From Lateolabrax maculatus (taxonomy: Eukaryota > Chordata > Actinopteri > Acropomatiformes > Lateolabracidae): DNA of 64,000 nucleotides. The notes under the pieces are model-generated. The model ran no database searches. It saw only the letters and a list, made by a program, of their open reading frames with translations, and was not told the origin of the DNA. This document shows positions 35,694 through 47,965 of the stretch, piece after piece. Each line of letters opens with the position of its first letter. Position 1 is the stretch's first letter. Position numbers and translations under genes: made by a program. The DNA is taken from the NCBI GenBank assembly GCA_031216445.1, contig CM062202.1, positions 13,326,501-13,390,500 of the forward strand, written 5' to 3'.

Positions 35694-38163
35694 ATTGCAT
35701 GCACCTTGCGGGACTGTGCACAGCGGAAGCAAAAACTATCAGACATTGTAATGATTTTTATGGCACTGTTTAAAAATGATATAATGTTATTTGTGGGTGT
35801 TCATCAATGATGAAAAATGATCTGACGTCTGTAGTTTATGAACGTTTAAAGGAATCAATGTTTAATAAGACTCAGAAGCAGCATAATACCATTGGTCTGT
35901 GATTGATCTGTTAATATTGCTGGGGCGAACTCCGTGTTTTGACCTGATATTTACACTGTGCACAAAATGCTAATTAAACATTTGGTTTTATCAGCATTTC
36001 TTTTTGTTTTTTTGTGGCTTTTTATGATCTCTAGAAATAAGGTTTCAGTGTGGATCCATTATTCGTTGTGTATTTTATTACCAAAGTCAATTTTACTTTT
36101 TGTATTAGTAGGCTGCAGCCAGTTGCAGCAGTACTTTGTTTATATTTAACAGCTCTGCTTCAGCTCTGAGGGGCAAGCCCTCAGCACTGGTAACTCAAGA
36201 CATAGAAATTAGAACTTATTAAGGCCAACTTAACTATAGACTAACTAAAGTGACTGTACAGAAGTTAACTAAATGTGTCCACTACCAATAGAAACCAATG
36301 CAAAGCCAAAAATACTAAATACTATGAGTATGATGTATAAAATAAAAGTTAAGTGTCATAATTTATGTTTGCTTATGTATGTACAATGTGAATGTAATGT
36401 GCATCAAATCAAGGTGTCAACAAACTAAATGGAGTAAATAAACTTTAGATGAATAAATACAATTTACTGTAAACTATAAAGAAACTAAGGTGAGTGCAGA
36501 AGGGTTACCAATATTTAAATCAGTTGTGTGGCATCAGGTGCAGCCTTCACCATAGCAGTAATAGCAAGAAAGGCTGGCACCTGCCAACAGGTGTGGGAAC
36601 ATGGCCATACATGCAGAAACCCAATGTCCAGTTGTACACAAGTACTGAATATTTGTCTTACCAAGCTGTAAGCTAACTTGTTAGCTGCTGTTTGAAATGT
36701 TGCTGCTAAAATTATTTGCTTGGAATTTGGAGCAAAATTTTAATAAAAACTTAATATAATACATTATACACATGCTGCAACAAATAATTAGCCCATTGTT
36801 GTGCCATGAAGTCTACTGTGGTTCTAATAGAAAGTTATTGTGAAGAATTTACAGTGTGCCAGTGGCAATAATTCAATGTCAGGTTGCCTCCCCCAGTTCT
36901 TTTTGGCTTCTGTTTTTGAGATACCCTTCTGGTAAACTGCCAATACTTAAGAAAATCCACATGTGTAAATACAAAATGGCAGTAGTTTGTTGAGAAAAAA
37001 ATAGTTTTGTATTAATCAATATTATACCAGAGAGCCAGTACCAGCTTGGATGACCATCGCAATCTGAGAACACAGTTCAAGGATTTGTGGTATAAATCCT
37101 GGGTAGTGTAATGACACAGTTTTTAGTTTTACCGTCAAAGGGGGATTCTGTAGCCTGAAGGAGGTTGTTAACTGTGTGATTGGGGAATAAACTAGAGAAA
37201 GGGACACTTAATTAGGCTGCCTGCTTAATAAACAGCTTTAACTGCATGTGGAAACATGATTTTACAATATGAATTAAACAAAACCATAAACTTAAAATCA
37301 GTAAGGTAATTTTCACCTGTCATTATGCATCAAACCCATGGAAAGTCACCCGTCATTGCTGACAACTGAAACACCAACTTGTGTATGTACACTTCTGAGT
37401 TATATTAGTACTGTGTATACTTGTGTTAAAAGTTTAGAAGAATTTTTTTTAGGCTGAAAAATGAAGCTATTAATTATTCAATGTTAGATGACAAATTAGG
37501 TGCCAATTAAGGAAGTCACATACAAGTCGATTTTGTAAGCCTTATGTAGCAATTGCAAGTTGATTTACTTGATTAACCAAAAAGCATTGCATAGTCTTGT
37601 CAGTTTTGAAATGTGCAAGACACAGAATTGCCACAGAATGTGCTTCTCACAAGACTCACATTCTGGTGAGGATATTTTGCAGATTGCAATTAGGCTTTGG
37701 GGTGAATGAATCTTTTAGCCTGCTGGTGAGTGCAACAGTCTGAACAGGGCTAAACAGAACAGATGCCCCCCTGTGGCACCATGACTCAGCCTGATTAATC
37801 CAAGGGCTTTGCTCATATTCAAAAACACAGAGAGCAGAACATCTCTCTCTTCCTCCTCTGCCATCTCTCTCCACCACTGCACCCCCACTTCCCTCTATTT
37901 TTGTACTCTCGCTCCATCTCTTCCTTTCCTCTCTGAGAATTTGCATTCTTTCCCTGCTTTACTGTCTCTTCCCACTCATCTCTCTCTCTCTGCTTCTCTC
38001 TCTTCCCCCGACCTTTTCCCTCATCTCCTTTGCTTTCCCAGCACTCTGCACAGGAGATAAGTGTATGTGTCTCAGGATTAAGGTGAATCTTCTCATATGT
38101 ACTGTTTCTTGGTCCTTGGGAGAGCAACTGGAGGGTTGCAATCTGCTCAATGGGACGTGACAG
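35694..38163. other. Non-coding DNA with a long pyrimidine tract
   Basis: No gene recognised. AT-rich to about 37600, then a CT-rich stretch at 37839-38042 that explains the overlapping frames on both strands there. Confidence 0.5.
37839..38042 (+). repeat. Polypyrimidine (CT-rich) low-complexity tract
   Basis: About 200 bases are dominated by C and T on plus, including CATCTCTCTCTCTCTGCTTC. Such mirror-like tracts can form triplex DNA; here that is only a possibility. Confidence 0.8.
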
Positions 38164-38978
38164 CTTCTTTAATTAGAAGCAGCATGCTGAGCTGTAGCAT
38201 TACATTCAGTAAGTGTTTGGTTAGGGCTCTTTGTCTGAGCCTCAGTCAGTGTCTTGGTCCCCACCTGCTAGTTTGACTCTGTCCCTCGCTCGTCTCCTGT
38301 TTTGTGAGTTTCCACGGCAGATAGTAATTCCGAAAGCAACTTCAATCAACAGCTTAGCTGGTCTCACTGATGGCCTTTGATCAGCCCCGTACCTTCTTCA
38401 GCAGATTCCTTCCAAACGGTTGTTATTTGTTCATGTAAATTGCTCTGTAGCAGTTTATGATGCAAACAGAGCAATAATTCGCCACGCGCACCCCAAGTTT
38501 TCTCCGAATCTCTTCCTCCACTTCACATAGAAAATCATCCTCATTGTGCTTGTCAAACCATTGTATTAAATGTGATTGGAATTGCGATTGAATCATTTTC
38601 TTCAATTGTTTGCCACATGATTGTGAATAGCTAGCAAGAAACATTGCAGACGGAGCCCATTAGCACTGAAGGCCAAAACGGAACCGTAAAAAATTTTAGA
38701 TATGTGTGGAGTTTTTAAATGGTTAAGGATCAGAGTTGGAGTCAGTGGTAACAGTAAAGCGAGATCATTAGTCACAACTCTGATCTTTTCATTATCTTCT
38801 CTCAGATAAATTCTTGGCCATGATAATTACTGTGGTGTTCATTATGTGGGTGTGTTATCAGGCACACACTTGTTAAGAAAGCACATTGAGGGCGTTGATT
38901 GGGTTCAAGTTTCTGTCAGTGTCACATTTAATTGAGCACCGCAGGGACTGAATAACTGAGAAAATAAACTGTCTTAAT

Positions 38979-38980
<2 letters not shown>

Positions 38981-39014
<34 letters not shown>
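38981..39014. repeat. (AC)17 microsatellite
   Basis: Uninterrupted AC units. It generates a Cys-Val frame on minus that is not a gene. Confidence 0.97.
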
Positions 39015-39016
<2 letters not shown>

Positions 39017-39073
39017 TTGTGCACACTTGGTCAAATTTCAACATTGGCTCTTGACATACGATGAGTGACCTGT

Positions 39074-39092
39074 AAAAAAAAAAAAAAAAAAA
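39074..39092. repeat. A19 homopolymer
   Basis: A long A run after GACCTGT. It could be a relic of a retroposed poly(A) tail, but no source sequence or flanking duplication is evident. Very AT-rich simple sequence also lies at 39332-39376. Confidence 0.9.
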
Positions 39093-39439
39093 CCTATAAA
39101 AACTACGAAAGTGTATAATACGTTCTGTGGCTTGACCTTGGATCATACTAATGCTCAACTACATGGGAGCAATAATACATTAAAGTTAGTGTTCATTGCT
39201 TCTATTTTAAACAAAAACTGTCTAGCTAATCAGCATAATCTACTTTTAGAAATAATAAAAAAAAAATTAGAATTAACATCAGGGATTAATTGCTGAGGAA
39301 AAAAAACAAATTTTTGTCACATTTCAAATTACAAAAAATATAAAAAATAAAAATAATATAAAATATAAAAATATAGTCGTTTCAGACTCCAAAATAGCAC
39401 AGACCTGCTGCCTCTGAGCCAGAGATAGATTTTGTTCAA

Positions 39440-39625
39440 GCACAATGAATGAACAATGAATGTAAAAGGTTCACGTTATCAGAGGATAGTGACATCTACG
39501 GTAGTGTATCATCTGCATAGTTAAGATATCTGATCTTCTGTTGATAGAGCCAAGTGAAAGTATACAGAGATTAAACAAAAGAGGGCAGAGAATGAACCCT
39601 TGCGGGCCTCCAGTTCAGTATTGGA
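39440..39625 (-). pseudogene. L2-clade LINE reverse-transcriptase fragment
   Basis: On the minus strand, from 39611 downwards, the translation reads GGPQGFILCPLLFNLCILSL followed by GSIN. This is the conserved GVPQGSILGPLLFNLYMLPLG block of L2-type reverse transcriptases with a few substitutions. After a one-frame shift, 39519-39508 encodes Tyr-Ala-Asp-Asp, the catalytic motif, continuing TLP, a stop (TAG) and MSLSSDN. The spacing between the two motifs is shorter than in intact elements, so deletions have occurred. No endonuclease or 5' part is visible. The remnant is dead: frameshifted, stop-containing and truncated. Confidence 0.75.
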
Positions 39626-42600
39626 GAGAGTACTTAGACATGTTTCAATAGCCAGACTTTATGATATATGTAAGTAACTAAGTACTGATGCAACTGATGA
39701 TAACCGTTTTAGTTTCATGAGGATGGTAAGATTTCAAATTGGTAAATTGTTATAGTAATATGTCTATGTAATATAGCAGGGTCAATTTGTACTTTTTTGG
39801 TAGGGGCCTACTAACAGATGTCTTTAATGATTGAGGAAAAATTCCAGTTTGGAGAGAACAGTTTACTATGATGACAGAAATAGTCAGGAACAGTTAAGTG
39901 GTACAAATCATCAGCAGTATTCAGGAAATGGAAAGGGTCTCTCTGGAAGGAAGTATTCTGTAATCATATGAACACATAAAGCATTTATTTGTGATACTAA
40001 ATATAATGAACTATGTGAACGAATAAAAGAAGATGTCCAAGTTATAGTTCAGTTTGGATTGCATCTTACTGTCTGGCACTGTTTCATCCTAAAAAAAACG
40101 ACCTTTCACTTTTTCAACAGTTTTTCAGTGCCAACATCTTGAATTGGTGTTACTGACCCAGAACACATTAGCAAGTCACGCATTGCTGACGATTATGGAC
40201 AGTTGGAAGATATGGACTAGTCTCTCGCATTCAATGCCTGGAATCCTTATCGAGATGAATGCTTTTAAAGGTGTGCGTCATTGGGAGTGCATATGAGTTT
40301 TCAAACCCTTCAGACGATCAAATCCATCACCTGTCTGGCCTGTCACCAGACTGCCATGACCAGACGCACCACTCTGAACCTTTCTGCTTGCTTTTGAATT
40401 CAGCATGCTACAAGAGTATGGGACTGAGAGGGTCATTGGACCCCAGACATGTGATCCATATCTAATCATGCATTGATGTGAGTAATGATCCTTTGATGTG
40501 AATTGAGCTTGGTTTGAAACCTGGTGCACCAGTAGGCAGGTAACATGATTGGCTTGTTTTCAGGCCACTGGTTTCCATGCCCCCTGTCTGTAGTGCTTTG
40601 ACTGGCATCATAATAGGAAAACTAAAGATGGCCAAGGGTGCTTTTCCTTTAGCTCTTGTGAGAGGCCGTAGTCCTTTAGTATTGTATCCTTTTTGTCTTG
40701 CTTTATACCTCTTCACCCCATGTGTCCCCACCAGTGTGACTCATCCTGTGTTATGTTCTCTGCTGTCTCAGTCTTTGACATGACCCTCGAACGCTCCCCA
40801 CTGCTGTGGTCTCACCTTAATTACTTAAGTTCCTAATTCTTCACTCACTCCTTTCAACCTCACTAACTCACTTGGCATGTCTTACCTTAGCGCCTCTGAA
40901 TGGCACCCCACTGCACCCGTGTCGCTACCCTGCAGATAGACTGATCTTTCCAGCCTTACTGTCACCCTGACCCTATTTGATGCCTCACCCCATCCTCTCC
41001 CTCTAATCTCATTATCAAAAGTTGCCGGGGTGTCACAGAGGGGTTTAGAGAGCAGCACAGGGTGCCGGCAATGGAGCAAACTCATTAGGGCAGAATAATC
41101 GTTACATTGCACAAAAACAGACGATGAGAAGAAGGCTCTTAATTTGTTTACACCATTTTTATTAATTACAAAGTCTGAAGAGGCTTCTTATGTTCCACAA
41201 TGGTGCTGTGTGTTTGTGAGAAAAAGAGGAAAAACAGGGTGAGAGGCCACACAAAGATTTGTTCCATTTGACAAGGAAGGCTGTGAATAAAGATGACTGC
41301 CTCATCTATCAGCCTCCAAATAAAGAGAGCTGTTTTACTGTTTAATGGCCACTCCACTGTGCTTCTATCACCCAAATGAGTCCAGCTGACATTTCTTCCT
41401 AAATCCCATTTAACACAGAGGCTCGCCTTATCTCCATATGGGGATTCAAGCCAGTATTTCCTGTTTGCTTGTTGTAACTACTCTGTAGAGAGAGATGTCA
41501 AGAGTATGTTGATATGAATGAAACACCTGGGATTTGCATGTTAAAATGCACCAAAATTCACCATACAACACATAGTTAATATTAGTTCTTGGTGATCCCA
41601 CTCATTCCTTTATGCCTGTGCTAATATATGTACATTTTACAGTATGCCCAGTGGTATCAAATGTGTTTACAAAAGCTCTATTTTTTATGAATCACTTTGT
41701 AGAATCCCTCTAGGTTTACAGTTTTTAACCTATTTATCCTTTTTAGGAGTAGGGCTCCTAAGCACTGCAATGCCTTTTCAAAGTCTAATTAATTAATGTT
41801 AAGTGATGTAAATTAAATTGATTAATCCGTTTTAATTCTTTGACTTTTACTTGTTTTGGTTATACCACATATTACAAATACATGTAGGAGCCAATAGTAT
41901 AGTGTGTAGTTTGTAGACAACAGACATTTTTCAGAAGCCTTGTTACAATTATTTTTGAATGACTGTAGTTTTATAGTGACTGTACTCTGGATCTTGGCCC
42001 AGGACAAGCAGATAATTTTATGCTTAAACCAACTGAGCAAAACAAAACGCGTCTGTCTGGCCGCGGCCTCCATGATGACCCAAATGTAAACATGGCATCA
42101 GTTTCCTCTTTTGATAGAGAATGTATTGTCACCATGTCCTTCGGCAGAAATGTTGCTTGTTCAGTTTTGTCTCAAAGAAAAGGCTTTTATTTAATAATGA
42201 TCTTATAAAACAGTGCCGCTTTTTATATGTTACTAATTGTATTCCCTGCTCTCCTCTTATTAAAGATCTGTTGACTTTTGGGAGCTCTTCTGTCTTAATA
42301 AAACAAAACAAAGAGGAAAAATTAAGTGAATAGATGTTGTGCAAAAATAATTTTATTCAGTAGATACTTTGATATTTTGGATGCAATAGACATTTTGCTA
42401 ATGCAAACATTTATGTCCAAGACTGTTATTCTAATCTCACAATTTGATATTTGCCATTAGACATATTTAATTTGCAATGGTCTCATATCATATGTTCTGT
42501 AAATATGCTAATGATTATTTGGTCACTGATTAATCACTTTTAAGAATTTGATCTATTAGGAATATTAACTAACAATGCCCAATTTTAATGCAAAATTGAT

Positions 42601-43904
42601 TTCACGGGATGTCTTATGTACTGTACCAGGAATAATTGTGAACACAGTAAGTAGTTTTCCATACAACAGGAGCGGCATGATTGACTGCGCATACAACTCC
42701 TGACCATATGGGTATGCTCGTATTCCCAAGCATGTTATCAGGAGATCAAGACAACCCATTTTATGTGTCTACCTTATATAGGCATTTGTAGGCCTTATTT
42801 TGTTACAAGTGGGATAAGCTTTGAATCAACTGCCCTCAAATAAAGCGTTTAAATTATACAATATTATTAAGTGAAATGGTTTAAATTTAACCTGGCCATT
42901 TGTTGAGTAATGGAAGGTTTAGCAGGAGAGAGAGCAGCAATTTTGAGTGATAATATTACTTGATTTTACTTGATTTTTGAGTGAGATAATTTACACAGTT
43001 GTTTAATTATTGATTGAAATATCCAATTTAATTGGGTTGTGCTGTGAAAATAGACCATGATATTGGCATGATTTATTTTAATTTTTATTCGCTTTAATGA
43101 TTAATTGATTAATAATTACTTAACTGGCCAAGGTCAGATGAAGGAAATTGCTAATAATTTGCATTACTAATAAGATGTAATGTAGCTTGAAGAATTGTAT
43201 TTGTTAAAAGATAAAACAGCTGAGATAAATAAGTGTCTAAATTCCCAAACTCCTCAACCATCTGGACTCATTTTCAATGAGACTCATTTGAAGTTTAAAG
43301 TACGCAAATCTTATAGCAGTATAATGAGACACCATTACGGTAGCCTTCATCTGGAAATGAAGGGGAGAGATAAATTTTCACTTTCATCAAAAAGTAGCGC
43401 AGGGTTCACACACACAAATGCATTTGTATTAGTTTATCTAATTCTCATCTGCCACAATGGCTCTATGCCAGCTGCTTATTATTGATGAGTGTTGTATTAG
43501 TGCTCAACAGGAGAAATTCTGGTGGGAAGGAACATACTTTTCATGTGTAGATGAGTGAAATCTAGGCCTGTGTGTACAGTAAATTTGGTTTTCAGATACT
43601 AGAAGACAAAAATATTGACCCAAGAAAAATAACTCAGAAGAATGCTTTAGCTGAAAGGTCAAGCCTATTTGCCCTGGATAAACAACAACTTGGGATGTTG
43701 CAGAGGTTTTGCGGCATGTTAATTAAGATGTTAATAGATTAATAAGCACCGTCTATGTGGAAAACACCATTACAGAAACATCACTCTCATTCCTCATACT
43801 GATCCTTTAAATATGCTGTTTGTTTTGCTGTAGCACACACCTTTCACACAGAACTTATTCATTCATTACGTCCTTTGTCTTCACCACAGACATATACACA
43901 CACG
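39626..43904. other. Non-coding DNA; possible conserved stretches near 41.1-41.4 and 43.2-43.5 kb
   Basis: The area above 39626 may include more of the decayed LINE but I cannot read it. 41100-41420 and 43190-43500 are non-repetitive, with a balanced look unlike their surroundings. The frame 43195-43485 has no family resemblance. 42880-43140 is very AT-rich with many ATTAAT-type motifs. No RNA gene is seen. Confidence 0.45.
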
Positions 43905-43928
43905 CACACACACACACACACACACACA
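43905..43928. repeat. (CA)12 microsatellite
   Basis: Preceded by an imperfect ATACACACACG segment. Confidence 0.95.
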
Positions 43929-44085
43929 ATTAGAGTTTTGTGCTAATTGTTGCTGTGGTGCTTGTTGACATTTACACAGTCACGTTAATCCAATTGAGAT
44001 GTGACTATTCAACCAGGCGAATGTAGCAAGTAGCTGAAAGGGCTTCAGGATATGAGATACAGATATGTGAAATCACACTGCAGGG

Positions 44086-44087
<2 letters not shown>

Positions 44088-44121
<34 letters not shown>
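44088..44121. repeat. (GT)17 microsatellite
   Basis: Uninterrupted GT units, only 160 bases from the CA tract at 43905 and in the opposite sense. The two are inverted relative to each other and could base-pair in a transcript. Confidence 0.96.
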
Positions 44122-44123
<2 letters not shown>

Positions 44124-44159
44124 ATGTGTTAAATGGGCATCAGTACATTATCTTTCCCC

Positions 44160-44440
44160 TTCCTGTTGGCCTGCATTAATGAGATAATTGCCGTTAGCAT
44201 GTAATTGCAATGTTAAGTACAGCCAAACAGCGGTGGAACTACATATCGATCGATTAAATGTAATTCAGGTCCCCAGTCCTTATTAATGGCTGCAGCAACG
44301 TATCACTTCACGCATCTCGTACCATGAAAACAAGGATAACTGCAATGGACGGGAGAACAATGGATTACAGGTTGTGATATTGGCCGCTTTCACCTTGTAA
44401 CCCTGTCCTCTGTCTGAAGCGTCTGATTAGATAAAACACT
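44160..44440. promoter_or_regulatory. Candidate conserved enhancer-like element
   Basis: Non-repetitive sequence with at least five TAAT/ATTA homeodomain cores in the first 130 bases (CATTAATGAG, ATAATTGCC, TGTAATTGCAAT, GATTAAATGTAATTC, TATTAATGG) and an ATCGATCGAT palindromic run. Dense homeodomain sites in a long intron fit a developmental enhancer. This is inference from motif content alone; no conservation data are available. Confidence 0.3.
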
Positions 44441-47289
44441 TTTCTCACAATCAAACTGCAGTGGTAAGATCAGTGTTTCCACCTGCCGTATAGGCACTGT
44501 TAATAGTAAGTACTTTCTATATGGGAAGCACACAATATTGTAGGTGAGGAAAAGTGTGTTAAGATATCAATTATTCAAATTGTTTCCAAACGAGTGTGAT
44601 TTATTTCACCTTCCTGTCTAACAATGTAGGTAAGGAAGATGTGGGTGGAGATCACCAGTCACCTTTAGCTCTGTATCACTGTGATTCTCCTGAGACTCAT
44701 GTTTGCTAAACCACGCATTTCCCTCCTCTAATGATATGACATCTGCGTAGTCTGTTTCAACTGGAAATACAACACATTAGAGAAGCTGTACAAAGATGCT
44801 CTTTATGACTTTAGCTGTAGTAGTCTAGTGCAGCCTTATGGTCATTCATTCATCTCAAGCCAGTACTTCAAGATGAATCAACCTTGTTAGGTTCTCAGGA
44901 GTCTAAATGTCTCTCAGGCAGACTGTCTGTGTTCATTTTTTGCTTCTGTATGCAAGTATAAATATGCAAATAAAGTATAGATAGGTGGTGTCACAGACAC
45001 TGTTTTTCTATAGTTTGTGGGTAGTCCACACAGTTATCACTTTCTGTTAGGTCTTGTAATAGAACATTAGCTCAGTTCCATTTATCCATTTGTTTGCTAT
45101 ATTGTGTTTAATCTCTATCACTATCACATCGCTATTCACTTTTCCATGTAGCAGAAATTCAAATCACCTTGTTTGCTTTCACTTTGTGCAATAACGGCAA
45201 TCCCACATCAAAAAATATATTAAGACTACTATCTGTGTAGTATCCCAAAAATATGTTGTGGTGATGTTTCTGTGTAAATATGAGTCTTAGGAGTTATTAG
45301 ACCTCCAAATAGTGGGTCTTTGTGGATGAAGGGTTGAGTAATGGTTGGATTTCCAAGCTCAGAGTGTCAGGAAATGTGATATGTTAGACACACTCATAGT
45401 TCAGTCTTGAGATTTGTTCTGACTTTTCACGGTGGATTTTATTAAGTGCTTACAGACACTGAGAATGCATGTGTTTTGTGAGAAAATGTCCTTTCTGTCA
45501 CTGGGCAGGCATCTAGATGAATGGCATATTTGATCAAGATTACCTGGCGATGTCCAATGTGTCACAGCAGTATCTGTGCACACATAATATTTGCAGCAGC
45601 AGCAGCCCTCCCCCGCCGCTTACAAGATCGTAGCAGCAGGTCTGTACATGTCCCAGCGGCCCCCATCTCCAACAGTACTGTAGCTCATTCATAACTCTTC
45701 AGCATTGGTGACACTCTGATTAATGTGCCTAGACATCAGCAAGCTGCCTATGCAAGTCTATTTAACAAACAGCAAGAACTGTCATATCACTGTCTATGTC
45801 ACCCTGTATCAACCCCCATCTAGACCACATGCTGCATTTCACCTGGGATGGGCCGCCCAGCAACATTGTTACTTTTAAGGAAACAGCCCTGTTTTGAGCT
45901 ACTATGGATAGGTTGCACAGCTAGTAAGCTTCCGCCACACTTTTATTCTTTAACACATTTAACGAGAACACACATTGGAAGAGCACATTTTCAGTCTTTC
46001 TTTATTTCAGAGTCTTTTCTGACTCCTAATCATCACCCAAAACTCTCACAAAGCCACATTTTAAAATTGAGTTTGTAAGGGCCAATGAAATTTGGTCCCT
46101 TTCTTGAATCTCTGAACACCATAATGTAGAACTAATGAGAATCCTTAGCCCCTAATGATATAATTGAATTCAGCTCAAAGGTTTGAATGGGATATTTGCA
46201 TGCTTTGAATGACTTTGGATGATCACTTTACATTGTAGCTCAGTGTAGTGATGGCCACTTGTTTTCTTTCTTTTTTTTTTTTTTTTTCTCAACACATTGC
46301 AGAGCCTCATTGAGCAACTAGCACACATGCACACTGCTCTCTTTGCTGCCATTAACCACATACCTGGGGTGCTTGGCCACAGTAATGATGCTTGACTCCA
46401 GCACCCACAGACTACCTTCCAGTGTCAACCATCAATCTAGCCAACGAGAGTGTAGCTGTTGCCCTTGTAGACACTGTTGAGTCCTCTACTCATCACCCTG
46501 GATCAGATAGCTCTTTTGTTAAATTATACCTTATTTGATGCTTTTTTGAGTGTTTGAAAAAATTGTTGATTGGACAGAGGGCTAGCTTGCTCACCTCGCT
46601 GTTGGTAAACAGAGAGAGTGGGTGAGATTTATCACCGAAATGAGTTTGGTAACAAATGCTGATTATAGAAGCCCTTGGCAGTAAATAAGTGGAAAATGAA
46701 GAGAGCAGTGGGGCTCGCAAAGATCATTTATTCATCCCCTTGAAATTCTGCTCAGGTTCTGCTTCGTCATGTCCTCACCTCATTTCCTTGGAGTTGATTG
46801 GATCACAGCGGTTGTAGTGGCTGTCAGCAGCTAACATGATTGAGAAGAAAAGTAATGCTGCCGTTTATACTGAACAAAGTAAATTGTCTAATAACTTCAT
46901 TCCTTTGACTGTCAGACTTCATGCGTTCCCTCTATCATTCTATTTTCACGGCTCTGTCGGTACTATTACTGTACATCACTCTGTTTCTTTGACAGCATTG
47001 ATCGATTTTATATTAGGTTTAAAAAAGAGTTCTGTGCAAGGTGATAGACCTATTTTTACGTCCATCCAACCATCAGACTCCTCTCTGCCACCACTGCTCT
47101 GTTTTGTATATATTCCGTAGGCGTGATCAATTCACAGATCTGTTGTAGGGTGTTATAAAAACTGAGATATAATAATAAAGCCAGTGGCAGGTAATGCATA
47201 AAAATCATAGTGAAAGATTGAAGATCACCTGTGAGTGAAAATGTATTCATCTCCCCAGCAATACAGTTCCGTCCCGATTTTTTCTTTTT
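44441..47289. other. Non-coding DNA, no gene recognised
   Basis: A T17 run lies at 46271-46287. A GCA-rich, C-rich patch at 45590-45670 (GCAGCAGCAGCAGCCCTCCC) stands out in composition and may be part of a unique conserved element. Frames 45848-46078 and 46836-47120 are unmatched. Confidence 0.5.
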
Positions 47290-47510
47290 TCATAGTGAAG
47301 GAGGCAAAAGATGTGAATGTTGAGAGGAATGCGTTAGCATGAGATATTACATGTGGCAGGGCAATTTCCATCCCAAGCAGGAGCAGCCCTTCTAGGCCAC
47401 CGTTTAATTTTCACATGTGATAGCAAAAGATTTTTCTGAGAGCCGGCTGGTGCTCAGACTCTGTCAGATTAGCTTCAGTAGAATTGGCACCTTTCCCATA
47501 AATCTGGTAA
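47290..47510. promoter_or_regulatory. Candidate conserved non-coding element
   Basis: A non-repetitive stretch with even composition and no open frame of note (GGCAGGGCAATTTCCATCCC, TTTAATTTTCACATGTGATA, GAGAGCCGGCTGGTGCTCAG). It includes a CACATGTG E-box palindrome. Candidate status is by appearance only. Confidence 0.22.
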
Positions 47511-47879
47511 ATATGGAACAGTCACCACAATCATACTTATGTTATATTTTATGCCTCCCTTTCTAATTTAAAACCATCCCGACACCTATCACGTCTGACA
47601 CGTCCTATGTGGATGGAAGACAAGTAGGTATACGCCTCATAAACCCTCTTTGTTTTTGATTGCTTTAAACACTCGTGTCATGAGGGCTTGATTTTCAAGT
47701 GATGAGTGGCGTTCTCAGAGCAGGTGAATGTTGGCGAGTAAATATCCTAACCATCTGTACACCGACACCGGCAGCAGCCTCCGTGCTGCAGTATGGCTCT
47801 ATTGCATCCTTTCTCTCCCACCTCCTCCCCTCCTTCTTCTCCTTGCTCTGACGGAGACAGGAAACAAGTCTCTGGGAAG

Positions 47880-47965
47880 TGGAGCTGCACAAAACCCACG
47901 ACAGCATCTCATTATCCACTAAATAGCACCAGATTAATTACAATGACAATGACAGATGGCTTGTT
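47880..47965. promoter_or_regulatory. Candidate homeodomain/SOX/MEIS composite site
   Basis: AGATTAATTA at 47931-47940 is followed at once by two ACAATG SOX-type motifs (47940-47945 and 47946-47951), TGACAG (MEIS-type, 47950-47955) and CAGATG (E-box, 47953-47958). Five overlapping motif types in 30 bases is unusual for random DNA. Function is inferred. Confidence 0.3.

Noticed and set aside
37839..38150. Overlapping Ser/Leu-rich plus and Glu/Arg-rich minus frames
   Set aside because: Direct products of the CT-rich tract; low complexity, not genes.
39041..39092. A19 run as the tail of a retroposed gene or SINE
   Set aside because: No tRNA-like A/B boxes or gene sequence upstream and no duplication; probably a simple homopolymer.
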